Shown: positions 10,636-18,993 of the stretch, one piece after another
Layout: every line of letters starts with the position of its first letter
How positions within the stretch are numbered: position 1 is the first letter of the stretch
Assembly (NCBI RefSeq): GCF_002019795.1
Contig: NZ_KV917381.1
Coordinates: forward strand, 1,113,210 to 1,177,209
DNA length: 64,000 bases
Direction: 5' to 3'
Origin: Bacillus alkalicellulosilyticus
GTDB lineage: Bacteria; Bacillota; Bacilli; Bacillales; Bacillaceae_F
Program-made: the position numbers and the translations under genes
The notes under the pieces: generated by a model
What the model saw: the letters and a program-made list of their open reading frames with translations, nothing else
The model's database searches: none
Told to the model about the DNA's origin: nothing

Positions 10636-11664
10636 GTGTCAATAACAATTAAAGATGTAGCAAAACTTGCGAATGTTGCTCCATCTACGGTATCACGTGT
10701 CATAGCTAATAGTTCTAGAATTAGTCAAAAAACAAAAGAGCGTGTGAGAGAAGCAATGGAGGAATTAGGATATCATCCTAACTTTAATGCCAGAAGCTTA
10801 GCCAATAAAAGCACGAATACGCTTGGTGTGATTATGCCTAATTCGGCTAAAGTTGCCTTTCAAAACCCCTTTTTCCCAGAAGTAATAAGGGGGATTACTG
10901 TAAAATCCCATCAAGAAAAGTATGGTTTATACTTATCAACGGGTCAAACTGAAGAGGAAATCCTCGATGAAGTGATGCAAATGGTGTACAGTCGAAGAGT
11001 CGACGGAATATTATTGTTATATTCTAGAGTTAATGACAAAGTGATGCCTTTTTTAATAGAACAAGATTTTCCGTTTGTTCTCATAGGTAGACCTTATAAT
11101 GGTGATGGTTCAAAAGTTACATTTGTTAACAATGATAACCATAAAGCAGCAAAAACAGTTACTGAATATTTAATACTTTTAGGTCATAAAAAAATTGGTT
11201 TTATTGGTGGAAGCATGGACTATGTTGTTACATTAGACCATATGTCTGGGTATAAACAAGCTCTTGAAAACGCCAATATTCCAATAAAGGAAGAGTTTAT
11301 TGTTCATCATGCTGAAGTGAAAGAGGGTGGACAAGATGCCATCATTGAATTGATGGCTCTTGAAGAGCGCCCAACTGCTTTAGTCGTAGCGGATGATATT
11401 ATGAGTTTTGGTGTATTACGGATGTTGGAGGATATGGGTGTAAAAGTCCCAGATGATATATCACTTGTAAGCTTTAATAATGTGATGATTTCTGAGCTTT
11501 CTTCCCCGCCGATGACGACCGTTGATATTCATATTAATGATTTAGGCTTTAAAGCAACCGAATTATTAATTGATAAAATTAAACACCCGCAAGAGGATAG
11601 TAAGCAAGTGATTGTCCCTCACAATCTAATAAAGCGACAAACGTGTAAAAGAGTGAACGGCTAG
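10636..11664 (+). CDS. malR: LacI-family regulator, probable maltodextrin repressor
   Basis: It is a DNA-binding repressor/activator of 342 aa. The N-terminal helix-turn-helix (ITIKDVAKLANVAPSTVSRVI, residues 2-22) and hinge (about 45-60, ending NARSLANKS) precede a periplasmic-binding-protein-like sensor domain (about 60-335). The start is GTG 10636 with GGAGGGG six bases upstream; an in-frame GTG at 10621 has no ribosome site and would add five residues before the conserved start. It lies after the importer and before the surface amylase, and LacI-type palindromes occur in front of the surrounding catabolic genes, so it is most simply their local regulator, with maltose or a maltodextrin as inducer. 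The symbol follows the Gram-positive MalR precedent. Confidence 0.85.
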   Translation: MSITIKDVAKLANVAPSTVSRVIANSSRISQKTKERVREAMEELGYHPNFNARSLANKSTNTLGVIMPNSAKVAFQNPFFPEVIRGITVKSHQEKYGLYLSTGQTEEEILDEVMQMVYSRRVDGILLLYSRVNDKVMPFLIEQDFPFVLIGRPYNGDGSKVTFVNNDNHKAAKTVTEYLILLGHKKIGFIGGSMDYVVTLDHMSGYKQALENANIPIKEEFIVHHAEVKEGGQDAIIELMALEERPTALVVADDIMSFGVLRMLEDMGVKVPDDISLVSFNNVMISELSSPPMTTVDIHINDLGFKATELLIDKIKHPQEDSKQVIVPHNLIKRQTCKRVNG

Positions 11665-11685
11665 AGATTGAGTTAAAAGTAAAAG

Positions 11686-11722
11686 CTGGAACAAAGGTAA
11701 ACCTTTATGTTCCAGTTTTTTT
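11686..11722 (+). terminator. Rho-independent terminator after malR
   Basis: CTGGAACA-AAGG pairs with CCTT-TGTTCCAG around a TAAA loop with small bulges, then a run of seven T. Confidence 0.85.
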
Positions 11723-11822
11723 ATTTTGTGTTCAGAGGCTGTAAAATGAAAAAATAGATAATAATTTCAGATAACTTACTTGCTAGTCTTCAAGAATTGT
11801 GATAGATTATTGATAGGTAATG

Positions 11823-11835
11823 AAAACGCTTGCAC
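11823..11835. promoter_or_regulatory. Malto-operator / cre-like site (weak form)
   Basis: AAAACGCTTGCAC, reverse GTGCAAGCGTTTT, lies upstream of the surface amylase and 66 bases before the strong site at 11889. It closely resembles the CcpA cre consensus as well, so catabolite repression may act here. Confidence 0.5.
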
Positions 11836-11888
11836 TACAAAATGGAAAATACTACTGATAACCAATCAGGTATTTTTTTACTAATTTT

Positions 11889-11904
11889 GTGCAATCGTTT
11901 GCGC
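11889..11904. promoter_or_regulatory. LacI-type malto-operator, strong form
   Basis: GTGCAATCGTTTGCGC shares the core of the sites at 4812 and 6738. It lies 55 bases before the surface amylase start and links that gene to the importer regulon. The rest of the 11723-11959 leader shows no gene. Confidence 0.7.
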
Positions 11905-11959
11905 AACAAAAACCTATAACACGTTGTGTCAAAGGAAAGAATAAGAGAGGGGTAGCTTT

Positions 11960-14900
11960 ATGTACAGTAAAAAGAAATGGTATTCTTTGGCGTTAGCTTT
12001 GCTTATGTTGTTTAGTGTTTTTTCACCAGCATTTGTGGTAGCTCAAAACCAAACGAGTACTGCAAGTCCTGTGGTTTCAGAAGATGGAACTGTTGTATTT
12101 ACTTATGAAAATGATTCTGCTGACCGAGTTAGAGTAGCAGGAGGATTTACGAGTTGGCAAGAAAATGCATTAGAAATGACAAAACGAGATGGAATTTGGT
12201 CGAAATCAATTACACTTACACCAGATGTATATCAATATAAATTTATTGTAGGTGAAAATGATTGGATTGTTGACCCATTAAATAGTGAACAAGTGAGTGG
12301 AAATAGTAAACTTGTTGTACCAGGTTTAAAACTAGATTCCATTCCTTCTAGCTTACAAACCGGTACAAGTCGTCAATTAACGGCGGAACTTGTAAACCAA
12401 AATGGAGATATTGTAAGCGCTTCCGATGTAGCTTGGTCATTAGTTGATGCTCCAAGTGGAGTATCGATTGACGGAACGACACTTCGAATTTCAGAAAGTG
12501 TTCCAGGAAATGCAACATTCAAAGTTAAGGCAACAAAAGATAACTATGAAACGACTAGAACGATTACTACTGTTGGGGTTATGTATGAGTACACGATTAA
12601 CTTCCACCGTTCAAGTGGTGATTTCGAAAACTGGGATATGTGGATTTATAACAGCGGATATGCAGATGCGGGGTACGCATTTAGTTCTGTATCTGGAGGA
12701 GATTATACATTTGCAAAAGGTACACATTCATTCCCTGAAAATGATATCACTCTAATCCCAAGAAAAAAAGACTGGAGTGCTCAAGCAGAGGAATTCACGG
12801 TGCGAATTCCTAATGGACAAACAAGTACAGAAGTTTGGCTAGTACAAGGAATTACTGAAGTTTTTACAAGTGAAGCCGCTGCTTTACATGCGATTCGTGT
12901 TAGGGAAGGCTCTGTACAACCACATATCCGTTTTACATATGACAGACCAGACGCAAATTATGAAGACTGGGATGTTTGGGTATGGGGAACTGGAGCTCAA
13001 GATAATAACCATGATTTTACCCGTTTTGATGATGGAAAAGCGATTGCTGAAATTAATATAGGTTCTTTAGCTGAAAGAGTCGGATTCATTGTTCGTAAAA
13101 CGGGTTGGACTGAGCGTGAACCAGGTGGAGACCGGTTTATTACAATCAATAAGAGTGACCCTATTACAAAGGTATATGTGACTAGTGGAGAAACGGCATT
13201 CTTTACAGTTCCTGCTGTTAAGAAGCCAGAAATTAATGATGGAAATGCAACATTCCAATTCCGTGATCCTCAACTTTACCTAACCGACGAAATGTCCAAA
13301 ATTGAAAAAGTAGAATTGAGCCTTACACCTAAAAATAGTGAAATGGTTACTATTAGTAGTGTAGTAGGCCGATATGAAATGACGAACGAGCCTCAAAACG
13401 AGCGTTTTGTATATACGTATAACAATTTACCTCCAGGAGAATATGAGTATTCATTCTTTGTGACCATTGATGGTGTAACAACAGAAGTGTCAGACCCATA
13501 TCATTCAGTGGATGGAACATCTGTTATTTCTTACTTTAACCTAGCAATTGATGTTACTGGAGAAGTTGCTCCAGCAGAGGTAGATTATAACCAAAATGCT
13601 GTTCTTTCTTTAGATATCGTAAATGAGGAAGAAGCTGAAATTCGTGAAATCTATGTTGATTTAAGCGAAGTAGGTGGACCAGAAAAAGTAACAATTGATC
13701 CTGAGATTCAAGAAATTACAATTGCTGTTGACCACAATACAACAGCAGGCGTAAAGACATTACCAATTACAGTGGTAGATGTATATGGGAATGATCATTA
13801 CGGTGAAGCGGAAGTAACTGTGAAAGCTCGTCATTCAATTGGTGATGCTGACTTTGACTGGGATGAGGCAAGAATTTATTTCTTATTAACGGATCGTTTC
13901 TTTGATGGAGACTCATCTAATAATGATCCATATGGTATTGGCTATAATGAAGAGGACGCAGGTGCTTATAAAGGCGGAGACTTTAAAGGAATTACGGCAA
14001 AGCTTGATTATTTACACGACTTAGGGGTTAATACGATTTGGATTAATCCAATTGTTGAAAACATCTTATATGATGTTCGTCATAACGATAGCCCTCATAT
14101 TACTCCATACTATGGATACCACGGCTATTGGGCTAGTAATTTTGAAGAGTTAAATCCTCATTTTGGAACAATGGAAGATTTCCATGAGTTAATTGATGAG
14201 GCACATGAACGTGGCATGAAATTAATGATTGATGTTGTATTAAACCATACGGGCTATGGATTAAAAGAAGCAGACGCTCGCTTAGACGGAACCATTCCTC
14301 ACTTCCCGACAAATGAGGACCGTGAACGTTTTGCTGGAATGCTTCGGGATGGTGGAAGTGACACTGTACGTGGGGAATTAGCTGGATTGCCAGACTTCAT
14401 TACAGAGGATCCAGAAGTTCGTGAACAAATCGTTCAATGGCAAGTGGATTGGATTGAAAAATCAAGAACACCAAACGGAAATACAATTGATTACTTCCGT
14501 GTTGACACAGTAAAACATGTGGAAGATGCAACATGGATGGCTTTTAAAAACGAACAAACGAAGGTAATGCCTGAATTCAAAATGATTGGTGAGTCATGGG
14601 GAGCTTATTATCAAGATGACCATGGGTACCTTAACAGTGGGATGATGGATTCATTACTAGACTTTGAATTTAAAAACTATGCGATTAACTTTGCAAACGG
14701 TCAAATTGATAGTGTAGAACATACGTTACAAGCAAGAAACCAATCGATTTCCAATGGTGCGACACTAGGACAATTTTTAGGAAGTCATGATGAAATTGGT
14801 TTCCTAGACCAAAGCAGAATCAATGGGGATGAAGGGAAATTAAAGCTAGGAGCAGCTCTTCAAATCACGTCTAAAGGACAACCAGTTATTTATTATGGTG

Positions 14901-15658
14901 AAGAATTAGGCTATTCTGGTGAAGCCAATTATCCTCATTACACAAATCGATATGTTATTGATTGGGATGAAGTAGAAGATAATGACATTCATGAGCATTA
15001 TACGAAACTTTTAAATGCAAGAGCAGAGTATTCACAAGTATTCTCAAAGGGAACAAGAACTAGATTAGCAGGTTCTGATGCAGAAGGGTTCACTGTTTTT
15101 GAAAGAGAGTTTGAAGGTGAATCTGTCGTTGTAGCTATTAACGTGACAGAATCAGATAACGAAGCAACGTTTGCAGTTCCTTTTACAGCAGGAAGTGAAA
15201 TTACCGACATTTACGGAAATCATACGTATACCGTAAATCAAGATCAAACGGTTACGGTAACCATTCCTAATCGCGATGCGGGTGGTACTGTCATTCTTGC
15301 AGCAGGAATTGTACCTGATCCAGTTGATGGAGAACTACCAACTGAGCCAGGCACAGAACAACCTGGAGTTGAACAGCCAGGAGCAGAAGAACCAGGTATT
15401 GAGCAACCAGGAGCTGAACAGCCAGTGACTGAACAGCCAGGTACTTCTAAACCAGGCGTTGAACAACCAAAAGAAAAAGGTAAAGACAAAGAAGTAAGAA
15501 CGGACAAAAAAGTAAAAACAGACAAAGAAAAGAAAGGAGATAAACTCCCAAGCACAGCAACAAATATGTATAACATGCTTGTAATAGGTACCTTACTAGT
15601 TTTAGTAGGTGGGGGAATTGTCTTCTACGTAAGAAAAAGAAAGATGAACATAGAATAG
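11960..15658 (+). CDS. Cell-wall-anchored multidomain alpha-amylase (GH13 with CBM41 domains)
   Basis: It breaks down starch or related alpha-glucans at the cell surface. In order: signal peptide (1-29), a CBM48/E-set-like starch-binding module (about 35-115), a bacterial Ig-like module (about 120-210), two pullulanase-associated CBM41 modules (about 210-310 and 315-418), a beta-sandwich region (about 420-625), the GH13 catalytic domain (about 630-1010) with D849 (FRVDTVKH), E878 (GESWG) and D944 (GSHDE), a C-terminal beta domain, an EQPG repeat wall linker (about 1125-1165), a Lys/Asp-rich stretch, the sorting signal LPSTA at 1196, a hydrophobic helix and a KRK tail. The pullulanase signature YNWGY is absent, so I call amylase. 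The class D sortase gene follows. A strong malto-operator lies upstream. Confidence 0.9.
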   Translation: MYSKKKWYSLALALLMLFSVFSPAFVVAQNQTSTASPVVSEDGTVVFTYENDSADRVRVAGGFTSWQENALEMTKRDGIWSKSITLTPDVYQYKFIVGENDWIVDPLNSEQVSGNSKLVVPGLKLDSIPSSLQTGTSRQLTAELVNQNGDIVSASDVAWSLVDAPSGVSIDGTTLRISESVPGNATFKVKATKDNYETTRTITTVGVMYEYTINFHRSSGDFENWDMWIYNSGYADAGYAFSSVSGGDYTFAKGTHSFPENDITLIPRKKDWSAQAEEFTVRIPNGQTSTEVWLVQGITEVFTSEAAALHAIRVREGSVQPHIRFTYDRPDANYEDWDVWVWGTGAQDNNHDFTRFDDGKAIAEINIGSLAERVGFIVRKTGWTEREPGGDRFITINKSDPITKVYVTSGETAFFTVPAVKKPEINDGNATFQFRDPQLYLTDEMSKIEKVELSLTPKNSEMVTISSVVGRYEMTNEPQNERFVYTYNNLPPGEYEYSFFVTIDGVTTEVSDPYHSVDGTSVISYFNLAIDVTGEVAPAEVDYNQNAVLSLDIVNEEEAEIREIYVDLSEVGGPEKVTIDPEIQEITIAVDHNTTAGVKTLPITVVDVYGNDHYGEAEVTVKARHSIGDADFDWDEARIYFLLTDRFFDGDSSNNDPYGIGYNEEDAGAYKGGDFKGITAKLDYLHDLGVNTIWINPIVENILYDVRHNDSPHITPYYGYHGYWASNFEELNPHFGTMEDFHELIDEAHERGMKLMIDVVLNHTGYGLKEADARLDGTIPHFPTNEDRERFAGMLRDGGSDTVRGELAGLPDFITEDPEVREQIVQWQVDWIEKSRTPNGNTIDYFRVDTVKHVEDATWMAFKNEQTKVMPEFKMIGESWGAYYQDDHGYLNSGMMDSLLDFEFKNYAINFANGQIDSVEHTLQARNQSISNGATLGQFLGSHDEIGFLDQSRINGDEGKLKLGAALQITSKGQPVIYYGEELGYSGEANYPHYTNRYVIDWDEVEDNDIHEHYTKLLNARAEYSQVFSKGTRTRLAGSDAEGFTVFEREFEGESVVVAINVTESDNEATFAVPFTAGSEITDIYGNHTYTVNQDQTVTVTIPNRDAGGTVILAAGIVPDPVDGELPTEPGTEQPGVEQPGAEEPGIEQPGAEQPVTEQPGTSKPGVEQPKEKGKDKEVRTDKKVKTDKEKKGDKLPSTATNMYNMLVIGTLLVLVGGGIVFYVRKRKMNIE

Positions 15659-15671
15659 TTTGATTGTAGTT

Positions 15672-15712
15672 GAGGGTGGGATAAAAGTTGTGTTAACTTT
15701 TGTCTCACCCTC
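15672..15712. terminator. Terminator after the surface amylase
   Basis: GAGGGTGGGATAAAAGTT pairs with AACTTTTGTCTCACCCTC around a short loop, with wobble pairs. It is of the same stem family as 2685 and 50196. It separates the amylase from the sortase, which must have its own promoter or depend on read-through. Confidence 0.75.
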
Positions 15713-15815
15713 TTCATTCAACATTAGGTTGATTATAAGATTGAACAATCTATTAATCTGAATGTATTTATGGTAAAGTAAAATAGAACTAAATCATAAA
15801 TTGTAGGTGAGACGA

Positions 15816-16379
15816 ATGAAAATTGTAGCGCGACTTTTTATATTATGTGGTTTAGGTTTTGTGATTTATGCAGGGTATGAGCTTTATATGACGCATATGA
15901 AACAACAAGAATCGATAGCAGAAGCCGTTAAAATTACAGAAGACGGAAATGGCATTAATTCGGCAGAGGACATGAATATTAAAGATGGGGATGTCATTGG
16001 TGTTTTATATATCCCTCGCTTCGATAAAGATCTTGCAATAATATCAGGGACGAATGAAGAAGAATTAAGCCGAGGAGTTGGCCACTTTACTTCAACAGTT
16101 TTACCTGGTCAGAACGACCAAATTCTATTATCAGGTCATCGTGACACTGTGTTTCGAGGTTTCGGTGAATTACAAAATGGTGATGAATTTATCGTGAAAA
16201 TGCCATATGGTGAGTTTACGTATGTGATGTACGATTCAGAAATTGTAGATGCTGATGACCGTACGGTAATTCGCTCAATGGCACCGGATGAAGTTCTTAC
16301 TTTATCAACGTGTTACCCGTTTGACTTTATTGGTTCAGCTCCAGACCGCTACATTATTTATGCAAAACCAAAGGAATAA
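15816..16379 (+). CDS. Class D sortase
   Basis: It is a membrane-bound transpeptidase that cleaves a C-terminal sorting signal and joins the protein to peptidoglycan. It is 187 aa with one N-terminal membrane segment (about 5-22), a short stalk, and the sortase beta-barrel with H108 (LLSGHRDT), C166 (TLSTCYPF) and R178 (APDRYIIYA), the full catalytic triad. TLSTC-YPF and the small size match class D. The start is ATG 15816 with AGGTGA five bases upstream; GTG 15807 lies within that ribosome site. The only protein in the window with a sorting signal is the amylase directly upstream, whose LPSTA fits class D preference for an A after T, so this is probably its dedicated sortase. Confidence 0.9.
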   Translation: MKIVARLFILCGLGFVIYAGYELYMTHMKQQESIAEAVKITEDGNGINSAEDMNIKDGDVIGVLYIPRFDKDLAIISGTNEEELSRGVGHFTSTVLPGQNDQILLSGHRDTVFRGFGELQNGDEFIVKMPYGEFTYVMYDSEIVDADDRTVIRSMAPDEVLTLSTCYPFDFIGSAPDRYIIYAKPKE

Positions 16380-16447
16380 AGTTTTAAGTACAGGCATATC
16401 GGGTAATTGGTATACAAGGACAAACCCTAAAGAAAGAGGAGATGTCA

Positions 16448-16588
16448 ATGTGGACCATTATTGTGTTAATAATCATTTTGTGGTTACTCGGCTTCTCGTT
16501 TGAGATTGCAGGGAACCTTATCCACTTATTGCTTGTACTTGCTTTGATCGCTCTCATTTATAACCTCATTATGAGAGCAAAAAAATGA
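16448..16588 (+). CDS. Small hydrophobic membrane protein (Lmo0937-like)
   Basis: It is a 46-residue protein made almost wholly of two membrane segments joined by a short turn with EIAGN (WTIIVLIIILWLLGF, then the second from IHLLLVLALIALIYNL), ending RAKK. This is the pattern of the Lmo0937/DUF5670 family of small Firmicutes membrane proteins, often found with stress genes. The start is ATG 16448 with AGAGGAG six bases upstream; ATG 16442 directly abuts that site. A hairpin terminator follows ten bases after the stop. The role is unknown. Confidence 0.7.
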   Translation: MWTIIVLIIILWLLGFSFEIAGNLIHLLLVLALIALIYNLIMRAKK

Positions 16589-16598
16589 AACGTATAAA

Positions 16599-16636
16599 AA
16601 AACAAGCCATCGGCCAAAAGCTGGTGGTTTGTTTTT
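16599..16636 (+). terminator. Rho-independent terminator
   Basis: AAACAAGCCATC pairs with GGTGGTTTGTTT (G-T pairs allowed), then TTTT. It closes the small membrane-protein gene. Confidence 0.75.
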
Positions 16637-16647
16637 TATATTGATTC

Positions 16648-16667
16648 GGGGCGTGCCAGGCACGACC
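16648..16667. repeat. Short REP-like palindrome
   Basis: GGGCGTGCCAGGCACGACCC is an inverted repeat around a single central A (GTGCC-A-GGCAC core, GGG/CCC ends). Palindromes with a GTGCCAGGCAC core are scattered in several Bacillus genomes. Only this copy was noticed in the window. Confidence 0.5.
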
Positions 16668-16748
16668 CAAATTTAACGGAAAGAATTGTATATTTTAGAA
16701 GAAGTGACGAACAATACTAGTATCTTTTTATTTAAAGGAGGAGTCTTC

Positions 16749-16988
16749 ATGAATACAGGAAATAACGAAGAAACGTTTGTAGCTGTTCGAAAAAACAACG
16801 AGGGTGACATCGTTGAATTGAAAACATCAACAGGAAGAGTGATGGACTACAAACAGGCACAACAAGAAGTGCAAAATGGTATTATTTCCGGGGCTAATGT
16901 GTTTACAGGTCGTGATGGAGAACCTCATTTGCGAAGCAATGCGGATGGAAATCCGGATAATAACTTAGATAACCTACCACAATTTTAG
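16749..16988 (+). CDS. DUF3892 small protein
   Basis: It is a 79-residue soluble protein matching the DUF3892 pattern: FVAVRKNNEGDIVELKTSTG near the start, then a helix with QAQQEVQNG, and the C-terminal GRDGEPHLRSNADGNPDNNL block that ends most members. The start is ATG 16749 because AAAGGAGGAG lies seven bases upstream; an in-frame upstream ATG at 16686 has no ribosome site. The function is unknown in the family. The next small gene starts 16 bases after its stop, so the two are probably co-transcribed. Confidence 0.8.
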   Translation: MNTGNNEETFVAVRKNNEGDIVELKTSTGRVMDYKQAQQEVQNGIISGANVFTGRDGEPHLRSNADGNPDNNLDNLPQF

Positions 16989-17004
16989 AATGAGGGTGGA
17001 TAAT

Positions 17005-17217
17005 GTGACGAAAAAACAAGTAAGTAAAGATAAGACAACATTAACGGATACACCAAAGGATGAAGAAATTACGATTCGTTCTGATGTCAGTTCGTATGAC
17101 CCATTTCGTACCACTCCTTATAATGCTGGAGATTCAGTGAATGAACATAAGGAACAAGAAGAAGCCAACCAATTTATCGCTAATGAAGAAATTAAACAAC
17201 AAATGGAAAACAATTAA
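17005..17217 (+). CDS. Small charged hypothetical protein
   Basis: It has about 70 residues, very hydrophilic, rich in Lys, Asp, Glu and Thr, with no hydrophobic core and likely largely disordered. The start is GTG 17005 with GAGGGTGG five bases upstream; the earlier in-frame ATG at 16990 has no ribosome site. It directly follows the DUF3892 gene and ends at a hairpin. Small hydrophilic proteins of this kind in Bacillaceae are often stress- or spore-associated, but I cannot name a family. Confidence 0.6.
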   Translation: MTKKQVSKDKTTLTDTPKDEEITIRSDVSSYDPFRTTPYNAGDSVNEHKEQEEANQFIANEEIKQQMENN

Positions 17218-17241
17218 AAAAGGGAGGTTGATGGCCTTCTG

Positions 17242-17279
17242 AGCAATGAGAGTAGTCTTGCTACATCATTGCTTTTTTA
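17242..17279 (+). terminator. Rho-independent terminator
   Basis: AGCAATGA and TCATTGCT pair, an inner GTAG/CTAC pairs too, and TTTTTT follows. Confidence 0.8.
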
Positions 17280-17300
17280 AACATATTCGGGGTGATTCAA

Positions 17301-18329
17301 TTGCTATTTATTTTTGACATAATGAAAATGGCAGTGAAAATAAAAAATCTCACTCTTATCCTAGTGACAACCATTTTTATCGTGGTGAGTTCATATATTG
17401 TATGTTACCTTGAACCTCAAACGTTTGAAACCCTTTTTATTGGATTTTGGTATGTAATGACAACAATAACGACAACGGGCTATGGAGATTATGTGCCAGC
17501 AACTGTGGCAGGGAAACTATATGCTCTCTTATTATATATGTTTGGTATAACATTGCTTGGGATAGTCGTAGGAAAAATGGTTGAAGGGGTTGGGTTATAT
17601 CGAAAGTTAAAGGAGGAAGGGAGATTGAGATTTAAAGGGAAAAATCACTACATTTTGATTGGATGGACGCATAAGGCCAAAAAAACGGTGGAAGAAATTC
17701 GTCTAGCCAAAACAAATGCAGCTATCGTTCTCATAGATAATACTCCAAAAGCTCCTCTTGAAATGGACGGGCTGTTCTTCATACAGGGTGACCCAACGGA
17801 ACGTGACATACTTGAAAAGGCAAACATTCGCGAGGCGGATGCCGTTTTAATTTTTGCGCCTGACGCCATTTATGATCCCATTTCTGTCGATGGTCGTTCT
17901 CTTTTAATTACATCTACCATTGAAAGTTTAGCGACAGAATATGGTATCGATATTTATACAATTGTAGAAATCGTAAGAGAGAAACATATTTCAAATTTTA
18001 AACATGCCAATGTGGATGAGTTTGTTTTATCAAATGAAGCGTTCTCTGATTTAATGGCAAAGTCAGCTATTCATAAAGGATCGACAAGTGTGTTTATGCA
18101 GTTACTCAGCCGAGAGTACGGAGATAATGTGTGGGAGCTTGAGAAAAGTTCGCGGTGGACTACGTATCGTGATGCCTTTAGTCAACTCCAAGAAATTGGT
18201 GCAAATCTATTATCGGACGGTAAAGATTTTGGCATTATTCGTAAATTAGATGAACAAATTCCTGAAGAGGCTAAACTTTATATTATTTGCGATGAGTCAA
18301 CTTATAATAAAATTAAAATGGAATATTAA
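17301..18329 (+). CDS. Potassium channel with regulatory nucleotide-binding domain (YugO-like)
   Basis: It is a two-membrane-segment K+ channel with a cytoplasmic RCK/TrkA-N domain (342 aa). Segment 1 spans about 16-36, the pore carries the selectivity filter TTGYGD at 58-63, and segment 2 spans about 74-95. A Rossmann-like domain follows (about 113-235), starting HYILIGW, with a degenerate glycine motif as in YugO relatives rather than GxGxxG, then a C-terminal ligand-binding-like part. The start is TTG 17301, six bases after GGGGTG; the in-frame GTG at 17292 lies in that ribosome site. YugO-type channels carry K+ efflux and electrical signalling in Bacillus biofilms (family knowledge). Confidence 0.88.
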   Translation: MLFIFDIMKMAVKIKNLTLILVTTIFIVVSSYIVCYLEPQTFETLFIGFWYVMTTITTTGYGDYVPATVAGKLYALLLYMFGITLLGIVVGKMVEGVGLYRKLKEEGRLRFKGKNHYILIGWTHKAKKTVEEIRLAKTNAAIVLIDNTPKAPLEMDGLFFIQGDPTERDILEKANIREADAVLIFAPDAIYDPISVDGRSLLITSTIESLATEYGIDIYTIVEIVREKHISNFKHANVDEFVLSNEAFSDLMAKSAIHKGSTSVFMQLLSREYGDNVWELEKSSRWTTYRDAFSQLQEIGANLLSDGKDFGIIRKLDEQIPEEAKLYIICDESTYNKIKMEY

Positions 18330-18330
18330 A

Positions 18331-18361
18331 GATACTTAGCATAATGCTGGGTATTTTTTTT
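18331..18361 (+). terminator. Rho-independent terminator
   Basis: ATACTTAGCA pairs with TGCTGGGTAT (two G-T pairs) across TAA, followed by eight T. Confidence 0.8.
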
Positions 18362-18441
18362 GTTTTCTTTCGTTTATGATTAATTTTATTAAAACCAAAA
18401 AAAGAGTAGCTTCGTCTAATAGATAAGAGTGAGGTGAAGAA

Positions 18442-18993
18442 ATGGAAGAGGTACAGCAAGCGATGTTCATGACAACCGATGACCGAGATGCCCTGTTACA
18501 AGAGTTGATGGAATCATACGGTGATGACATTTTAAGACTCGTATATTCCTACATAAAGGACAGGAGCTTAGCGGAAGATTTAACACAAGAAATTTTTATA
18601 AAATGCTTTACCCATCTTCAAGGCTTTCAACAACAATCCTCCATTAAAACCTGGCTATATCGAATTGCAAGTAACCATTGTAAAGATTATTTACGGAGCT
18701 GGCATTATCGGAAAATGGTCTTAAGTGAAAAGGTTGGGAGCGTACTAACAACCAAGGATAAAGAAGTGGAAGATGAAGTTGTAGGAAGAAGTGAAGAGAA
18801 GCAACTTGCCGAAGCGTTATTGACATTACCTGTTCGTTACAGGGAAGTCCTGTATTTTCACTATTTTGAAGAGTGGTCTGTAACAGAAATAAGTAAGCTC
18901 CTAGAAGGAAACCCGAATACAGTGAAAACGAGATTAAAGCGTGGTCGCGAACTTTTAAAACTTGAACTTGAAAGGCGGGGTATCCATGGATGA
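18442..18993 (+). CDS. ECF-type RNA polymerase sigma factor
   Basis: It is an alternative sigma factor of 183 aa with region 2 (about 25-95: LRLVYSYIKDRSLAEDLTQEIFIKCF, then SSIKTWLYRIASNHCKDYLR) and region 4 (about 120-178: LPVRYREVLYFHYFEEWSVTEISKLL...NTVKTRLKRGRELL). The ATG follows GTGAGGTGAAG. The stop overlaps the start of the next gene by 8 bases, and that gene overlaps the FtsW-like gene by 4, so the three are tightly coupled. ECF factors usually sit next to a membrane anti-sigma factor; none is here. The next protein has a short anti-sigma-like N-terminus joined to a PadR-type domain. The signal and regulon are unknown. Confidence 0.9.
   Translation: MEEVQQAMFMTTDDRDALLQELMESYGDDILRLVYSYIKDRSLAEDLTQEIFIKCFTHLQGFQQQSSIKTWLYRIASNHCKDYLRSWHYRKMVLSEKVGSVLTTKDKEVEDEVVGRSEEKQLAEALLTLPVRYREVLYFHYFEEWSVTEISKLLEGNPNTVKTRLKRGRELLKLELERRGIHG

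Noticed and set aside
15244-15576. 110-codon minus-strand frame opposite the amylase wall linker
   Set aside because: It is rich in Gly, Ser, Cys and Pro because it mirrors the EQPG repeats on the other strand.
16686-16748. Upstream start extending the DUF3892 protein
   Set aside because: The extension would contain the AAAGGAGGAG ribosome site, and family members begin at the later Met.
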